Source: Clostridia bacterium
Lineage (GTDB): Bacteria > Bacillota > Clostridia > Christensenellales > CAG-1252
NCBI GenBank assembly: GCA_024685775.1
Contig: JAIKVL010000025.1
Coordinates: 1-64,000, forward strand
Direction of reading: 5' to 3'
DNA length: 64,000 bases
The notes under the pieces were generated by a model, which had not been told where the DNA came from, searched no databases, and worked only from the letters and a program-made list of their open reading frames with translations. Made by a program: the position numbers and the translations under genes. Of the stretch, positions 60,498-64,000 are shown in pieces; the first letter of the stretch is position 1; each line of letters opens with the position of its first letter.

Positions 60498-61496
60498 ATG
60501 GATTGGAGCGCATTTTGGAATAAGGTCAAAAGCTTTTTCGTCGGGAACGTTTGGAATATCGTTCGCTTTTTTGCCGTCCTCTTGATCGGCATTATTCTGA
60601 TCAAAGTATTGATGGCTGCGTTTCGGAAGATCTTTTCGAAGACGAAGATGGAATCCGTCGCTCAAAACTTCCTGCTTGCGATCATCAAATTCCTGCTTGC
60701 GCTCGTCCTCGTGCTTGCGCTTCTGGCGATCGTCGGGGTCGAACTGACGGGCGTTATTACCGCGCTCAGCGCCGCGATCCTCGCGGTCGGGATGGCTCTG
60801 CAATCCAATATAGCGAACGTGGCGAACGGGATCGTCATCGTCGCGAATAAGATGTTCAAGAAGGGCGACTATATCATCGTGGACGGAAAGGAAGGTTCGA
60901 TCATCGAGATCAATTTTCTTTTTACGACGCTTTTTACGCCCGATAATAAAAAGATCACCGTTCCCAATTCGATGATCGTGAACAGCTCGGTCGTGAATGC
61001 GGGCGCGAATCCCCGTCGCAGGGTGAATTTCGATATTCCCGTCGCTTATGAGTCGGACGTCGAACTCGTTAAAAAGACCGTTACGGACGTTATGCGCTCT
61101 TACGGCAAGATCTATCTCGATCCCGAACCGTTCTGCAAGCTCAAAACCTTCGACGCGAGCAGTCTCGGATTCTTTGCGTACTGCTGGTGCGACTCTTCGG
61201 ATTATTGGGACGTCTATTATTACGTCGTCGAGCACGTCTACAACGAGTTTAAGAAAAACGGCATTTCGATCCCGTTCCAGCAGGTCGAAGTTCGCGAGCG
61301 AAAGGACGCCGTCGTTCCTCCGTTCGACCCCGCGCCTCTTCCGGAGCGCATCGAAAAGGATCGCCCCGTCGAGACGGATCGGCTTTCCGAGATCAAAAAG
61401 CATTACGAAGAAAGGATCGAAAGGCTGGAAGCCGCGCGCAGGGAAAAAGCGGAAAAGAGGACGAAAAAGAAAGCCGAGAAGCAGGCGAAAGACTGA
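60498..61496 (+). CDS. small-conductance mechanosensitive channel (MscS family)
   Basis: A 332-aa MscS-type channel that opens on membrane tension to release solutes under hypo-osmotic shock. There are about three transmembrane helices (residues 18-38, 52-80, 84-110); the pore helix holds ALSAAILAVGMALQSNIANVANGIVI, shown here only in part as AAILAVGMALQSNIAN, followed by the beta domain (KKGDYIIVDGKEGSIIEI) and the C-terminal portal domain. The last 50 residues are a long Lys/Glu/Arg-rich helix. ATG 60498 follows AAAAAGGAG. Own promoter and terminator. Confidence 0.93.
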   Translation: MDWSAFWNKVKSFFVGNVWNIVRFFAVLLIGIILIKVLMAAFRKIFSKTKMESVAQNFLLAIIKFLLALVLVLALLAIVGVELTGVITALSAAILAVGMALQSNIANVANGIVIVANKMFKKGDYIIVDGKEGSIIEINFLFTTLFTPDNKKITVPNSMIVNSSVVNAGANPRRRVNFDIPVAYESDVELVKKTVTDVMRSYGKIYLDPEPFCKLKTFDASSLGFFAYCWCDSSDYWDVYYYVVEHVYNEFKKNGISIPFQQVEVRERKDAVVPPFDPAPLPERIEKDRPVETDRLSEIKKHYEERIERLEAARREKAEKRTKKKAEKQAKD

Positions 61497-61499
61497 AAT

Positions 61500-61540
61500 A
61501 AAAAAGGATCTTACCGAAAGTGGGCGAGATCCTTTTTTTT
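61500..61540. terminator. bidirectional intrinsic terminator
   Basis: A 12-bp stem (AAAAAAGGATCT / AGATCCTTTTTT) with a 15-nt loop and T-tract. It serves mscS and the convergent gene at 61556. Confidence 0.85.
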
Positions 61541-61555
61541 CGGGTTCGAGCAAGA

Positions 61556-62293
61556 TCAAACTTCTTTTATGAACCAGCCGATCTCTTCGTCCTCGGGCGA
61601 GGGGAAGAAGGCGGCGTTTTCGAGCGCGGGCGCCGTTCGAATCCCGTCGATCGCATAGAGGACTTTTTCGCCGTCGCAGCTCTCCGCGATCCCGAGATAA
61701 AAGCGTTCGCCGTCTTCTTCGAGGACTGCCCATTTGCTTTTCGGGATCGCGTCTTCGAGGAAGGGAAAAGGCGCGCCGTGTTCGACGCGTTCCCGCGCGA
61801 TCTCTTCTTTCGATAGGACCTTCTCGGGCGCGGCGATTTCTGCAATCTCCGTCTCAGCGGAGAGCGCGCTTTCGTCAGCCGTCGGCAGGGCTTTCGCGAT
61901 CTCGGTCGTCGGCTTTTCTCGGTCGGATTCGTCGCAGTTTCCCCGCTCGTTTGCGTCGGGTGACTTCGGCTCGTCGGGAGCGCCGTTTCCTTGCCTATCT
62001 TCGATAAAACGCAGAAGCCGCCATCTTGCCGAGGCTTCGTCCGAGACCCCGAGCGATCCGAATAACAGCGCTCCGTTCCGTTCCGCGAGAAGGGCGACGG
62101 CGTCGCATTTTTTCAAAGAGATCGGCAAACGAAAAGCCTCGTTTTCTTCGGAAAACGCAAGAATCTTTCCGTTAATCTCCGCCGCTTTGAGGCGCGCGCC
62201 CGCCGCAAGAAAGATCGCGGTCGTCTCCTTCGCGCGCAGGGTCGCCGCACACGCGACGTTTTTGCCTTTCAAAATCATTTTTCCGATAAACAT
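61556..62293 (-). CDS. uncharacterised protein with acidic linker
   Basis: I do not recognise this 245-aa protein. The N-terminal 90 residues (start MFIGKMILKGKNVACAATLRA) and the C-terminal 80 residues look folded, with beta-rich sequences such as KWAVLEEDGERFYLGIAE near the end, and are joined by about 65 residues rich in Glu, Ala, Ser and Thr. There is no signal peptide or transmembrane helix, so it is likely cytoplasmic. The ribosome site GGAGGAAAGT precedes the ATG. Both ends look like related small beta modules, but that is only an impression. It is divergent from the lipoprotein at 62460. Confidence 0.75.
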   Translation of the reverse strand: MFIGKMILKGKNVACAATLRAKETTAIFLAAGARLKAAEINGKILAFSEENEAFRLPISLKKCDAVALLAERNGALLFGSLGVSDEASARWRLLRFIEDRQGNGAPDEPKSPDANERGNCDESDREKPTTEIAKALPTADESALSAETEIAEIAAPEKVLSKEEIARERVEHGAPFPFLEDAIPKSKWAVLEEDGERFYLGIAESCDGEKVLYAIDGIRTAPALENAAFFPSPEDEEIGWFIKEV

Positions 62294-62378
62294 ACTTTCC
62301 TCCGGATCGGTCGATACTCAAACGGGGCGCATTCGCTTCGGCGAAAGGTCGCTCGTTTGATTTTGTGTCAGAAAATAA

Positions 62379-62407
62379 TTGCAATATTTGCTTTTATATA
62401 CTATAAT
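62379..62407 (+). promoter_or_regulatory. promoter of the lipoprotein gene at 62460
   Basis: TTGCAA (62379-62384), 17-nt spacer, TATAAT (62402-62407) in an AT-rich stretch. Confidence 0.8.
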
Positions 62408-62459
62408 TATTTATCGGGGATATAATTTATTCCTCTGTAACTCATCGGGAGATAGGAAT

Positions 62460-63902
62460 ATGCGTAAAAAGTTTGTATTGGTTTTAGTCGTGGCGCTCGT
62501 TTTGATTACGGTCTTAACGGTGCTTTGCGCTTGCGAAAGCTATAAGGCTTCCGCGATCAAGCCCGCGGGCGATAAGAACGCGGCTGTCGAAAGCAACGGC
62601 GGGCTCGTCGTCAAGCAAGGCGGTTACCTCTATTTCGTTAACGGCTACACGGGTTATTTGAAAGAAAAGGGCAAGGATAACTGGTTCGGTAATGTCAAAA
62701 AGGGCGCGATCGTCCGCGTAAGTTACGCGCAGGACGGGACGCTCGGCACCGATTACGTCGTCGTCGTCCCGAAGAGCATTATGGCGGATTCCGAGAACGT
62801 CGGTTTCTCGATCTTCGGCAATTATATCTACTATGTCAGCCCGAGCGCGGAAGAAGACCGCTCCGGCGCCGTCCAAACGGACACGATCCAATTTATGCGC
62901 ACCAAGCTCGACGGCACGGGCACCCAAGTCATTTTGAACGTTAAGGACACTTCGGTGAAGTATTCCTACACGCCCTCCGCTCTCGTTTGGTACGATAGCT
63001 CGAATAATAAGCTTTACAGCAAGAGCCTGAACGCGAAGAAGTTCAAGAAAAAGGATAAAGGTAAGTGCATCGACGACGAGATTTCGAGCGTGTACTTCCC
63101 GAAATGCGATTCCTACGATCCCGCGCAAAAGGGCAAAAACGCGAACGAGTTCGTTTTCTATACCAAAGCGTCCAAAGATTCTTTCGAGTACGGCAACACG
63201 CTGTACGTCGTCCATGCCTCCGGCTCGGATAAAAAAGCCGTCATCGGCCCCGAAAGCTATCAAGGCGGGAAGTACGCCGTCAGCGTCGTCGCGTCTTCCG
63301 TGACGGGCGGCAAACTCGCGATCTACTACACCAAGACTTCGTTCGTCGGGACGTCTTCCACCGGCACCGCCCTCGGAACGTTCGCCTATGAGTTCCAAGA
63401 CACGTCCTTCACCTTCGGCGAAGGCGCGGAAGTCAAGCTTTCTTCCGAAAGCCTTTCGAGCCTGTATCCGATCTCCTATGCGAGCGGCATCGTGGCTGCG
63501 GGCAGCGGCAAAGCCGTCGTCTACTACACGAACGGCGCGGAACCCAAAACCTTCGGCGATCTTACGCTGAATACCCTCGTCGCCGTCGCGGAAGGAAAGT
63601 TCTACTATGTAAACGGCGATAATTTCCTCTGCTACTATGCGATGGATAACACCGAGAACGCCCATTACGCGTTGAACGAGAAGGACAAGGTCATGACCTC
63701 TTTCACGGGCGCGGAGTACTTCGGCGGATATCTCTATTTCATCAAGGATGACGACTACGATTACGTTTATCGCGTAAAACTCGCAGGCGTCACCGTGTAC
63801 GATGCTTCCGCGTATTCTTACGAGCGCATCGGTATCGTCACCGCTTCCGATCAAGCGAAGATGGATAAAGAGGCGGAAGACGGCGAATCGAGCGATAAAT
63901 AA
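62460..63902 (+). CDS. lipoprotein with propeller-like YLYFV repeats
   Basis: A 480-aa predicted lipoprotein. The signal peptide starts MRKKFVLVLVVALVLITVL and ends in the lipobox LCAC. The body repeats short strands of the form Y-[LIF]-Y-[FY]-[VI] (YLYFVNGY, YIYYVSP, KFYYVNGD, YLYFIKDD) at spaced intervals, as seen in DUF5050-like beta-propeller surface proteins; a sensing or binding role is possible. GGGAGATAGGA is the ribosome site. The frame upstream to 62379 covers the promoter and is not coding. Two terminators follow. Confidence 0.82.
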   Translation: MRKKFVLVLVVALVLITVLTVLCACESYKASAIKPAGDKNAAVESNGGLVVKQGGYLYFVNGYTGYLKEKGKDNWFGNVKKGAIVRVSYAQDGTLGTDYVVVVPKSIMADSENVGFSIFGNYIYYVSPSAEEDRSGAVQTDTIQFMRTKLDGTGTQVILNVKDTSVKYSYTPSALVWYDSSNNKLYSKSLNAKKFKKKDKGKCIDDEISSVYFPKCDSYDPAQKGKNANEFVFYTKASKDSFEYGNTLYVVHASGSDKKAVIGPESYQGGKYAVSVVASSVTGGKLAIYYTKTSFVGTSSTGTALGTFAYEFQDTSFTFGEGAEVKLSSESLSSLYPISYASGIVAAGSGKAVVYYTNGAEPKTFGDLTLNTLVAVAEGKFYYVNGDNFLCYYAMDNTENAHYALNEKDKVMTSFTGAEYFGGYLYFIKDDDYDYVYRVKLAGVTVYDASAYSYERIGIVTASDQAKMDKEAEDGESSDK

Positions 63903-63916
63903 AAACGGATCGCAAG

Positions 63917-63947
63917 GCGCCCGACGGTTTCGTCGGGCGCTTTTATT
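63917..63947 (+). terminator. intrinsic terminator, first of two
   Basis: A perfect 10-bp stem (GCGCCCGACG / CGTCGGGCGC), GTTT loop, followed by TTTTATT. Confidence 0.92.
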
Positions 63948-63949
63948 AT

Positions 63950-63978
63950 AAAAACTTCGGAAAATTCCGAAGTTTTTT
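63950..63978. terminator. intrinsic terminator, second of two
   Basis: AAAAACTTCGGAA and TTCCGAAGTTTTT, a 13-bp near-continuous palindrome with T-tract to the right and A-tract to the left. It directly follows the first terminator. Confidence 0.85.
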
Positions 63979-63980
63979 CG

Positions 63981-63986
63981 TATAAT
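63981..63986 (+). promoter_or_regulatory. -10 box at the window end
   Basis: Exact TATAAT, six nt before an ATG at 63993. No good -35 is seen at 17-19 nt because that place is taken by the terminator stem. Confidence 0.5.
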
Positions 63987-63992
63987 ATAAGA

Positions 63993-64000
63993 ATGCCCAT
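63993..64000 (+). CDS. possible start of a leaderless gene, cut by the window edge
   Basis: Only ATG CCC AT is visible. It is called because the ATG has the same -10-to-ATG distance as other apparently leaderless genes in the window; nothing can be said about the product. Confidence 0.3.

Noticed and set aside
1-64000. tRNA, rRNA, riboswitch, T-box and insertion-sequence signals
   Set aside because: I looked in the intergenic gaps, including upstream of metK and asnA, and saw no cloverleaf, conserved rRNA block, SAM-riboswitch or T-box core, and no transposase.

Overview
The window looks like a piece of chromosome from an uncultured, endospore-forming Bacillota (class Clostridia, probably gut-associated). 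The reasons are a gerA-type germinant-receptor operon (AA-AB-AC), a CwlD-type cortex amidase, RecD2, Mini-RNase III, type III glutamine synthetase and NH3-dependent NadE and AsnA. Gram-positive style signals support this: strong AGGAGG ribosome sites, TTGACA/TATAAT promoters and extended -10 elements. Codons rich in GCG/GAC/ATC and poor in TTA/CTA/TCA create very long antisense shadow frames that are not genes. I see no rRNA, tRNA or CRISPR array.

Layout. 1-8660: rpoB, rpoC and metK, ending at a clear terminator. 8690-18000: an accessory same-strand block with its own promoter, holding a giant Cys-rich repeat lipoprotein with a transglutaminase-like domain, two tandem paralogous membrane-anchored proteins, a membrane metallophosphoesterase, and a GH27 alpha-galactosidase fused to a rhodanese. 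18045-25838: recD2, comF, secA, prfB, tsaD. 25848-25972: a 125-bp imperfect palindrome. 26056-29758: iron alcohol dehydrogenase, a C-GCAxxG-C-C protein, a convergent XRE regulator with an AT-rich control region, and two phosphoribosyltransferases. 29776-34266: a nitrogen and NAD module with glnN-asnA on the minus strand and nadE-trmL divergent from it. 34312-38597: ferredoxin, tilS, cca, rmuC. 38607-45474: a kinase-first two-component system, PHP phosphatase, a PLC-like protein and two surface proteins. 45500-46250: a cluster of non-coding intergenic repeats. 46287-49327: TetR regulator divergent from an MMPL transporter. 49370-53773: cwlD, a cluster of DnaA boxes, mrnC, rlmB, a P-type ATPase. 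53774-57575: the gerA operon behind a sigma-G-like promoter. 57723-64000: two lipoproteins, MscS, an unknown protein, and the first bases of a further gene.

The most unusual material is the 8794-17997 block (especially the GH27-rhodanese fusion and the Cys3-His repeat lipoprotein), the recurring -10 elements only 5-9 nt from start codons without ribosome sites (apparently leaderless mRNAs), the tandem DnaA boxes away from any visible dnaA gene, and the long palindromic element.
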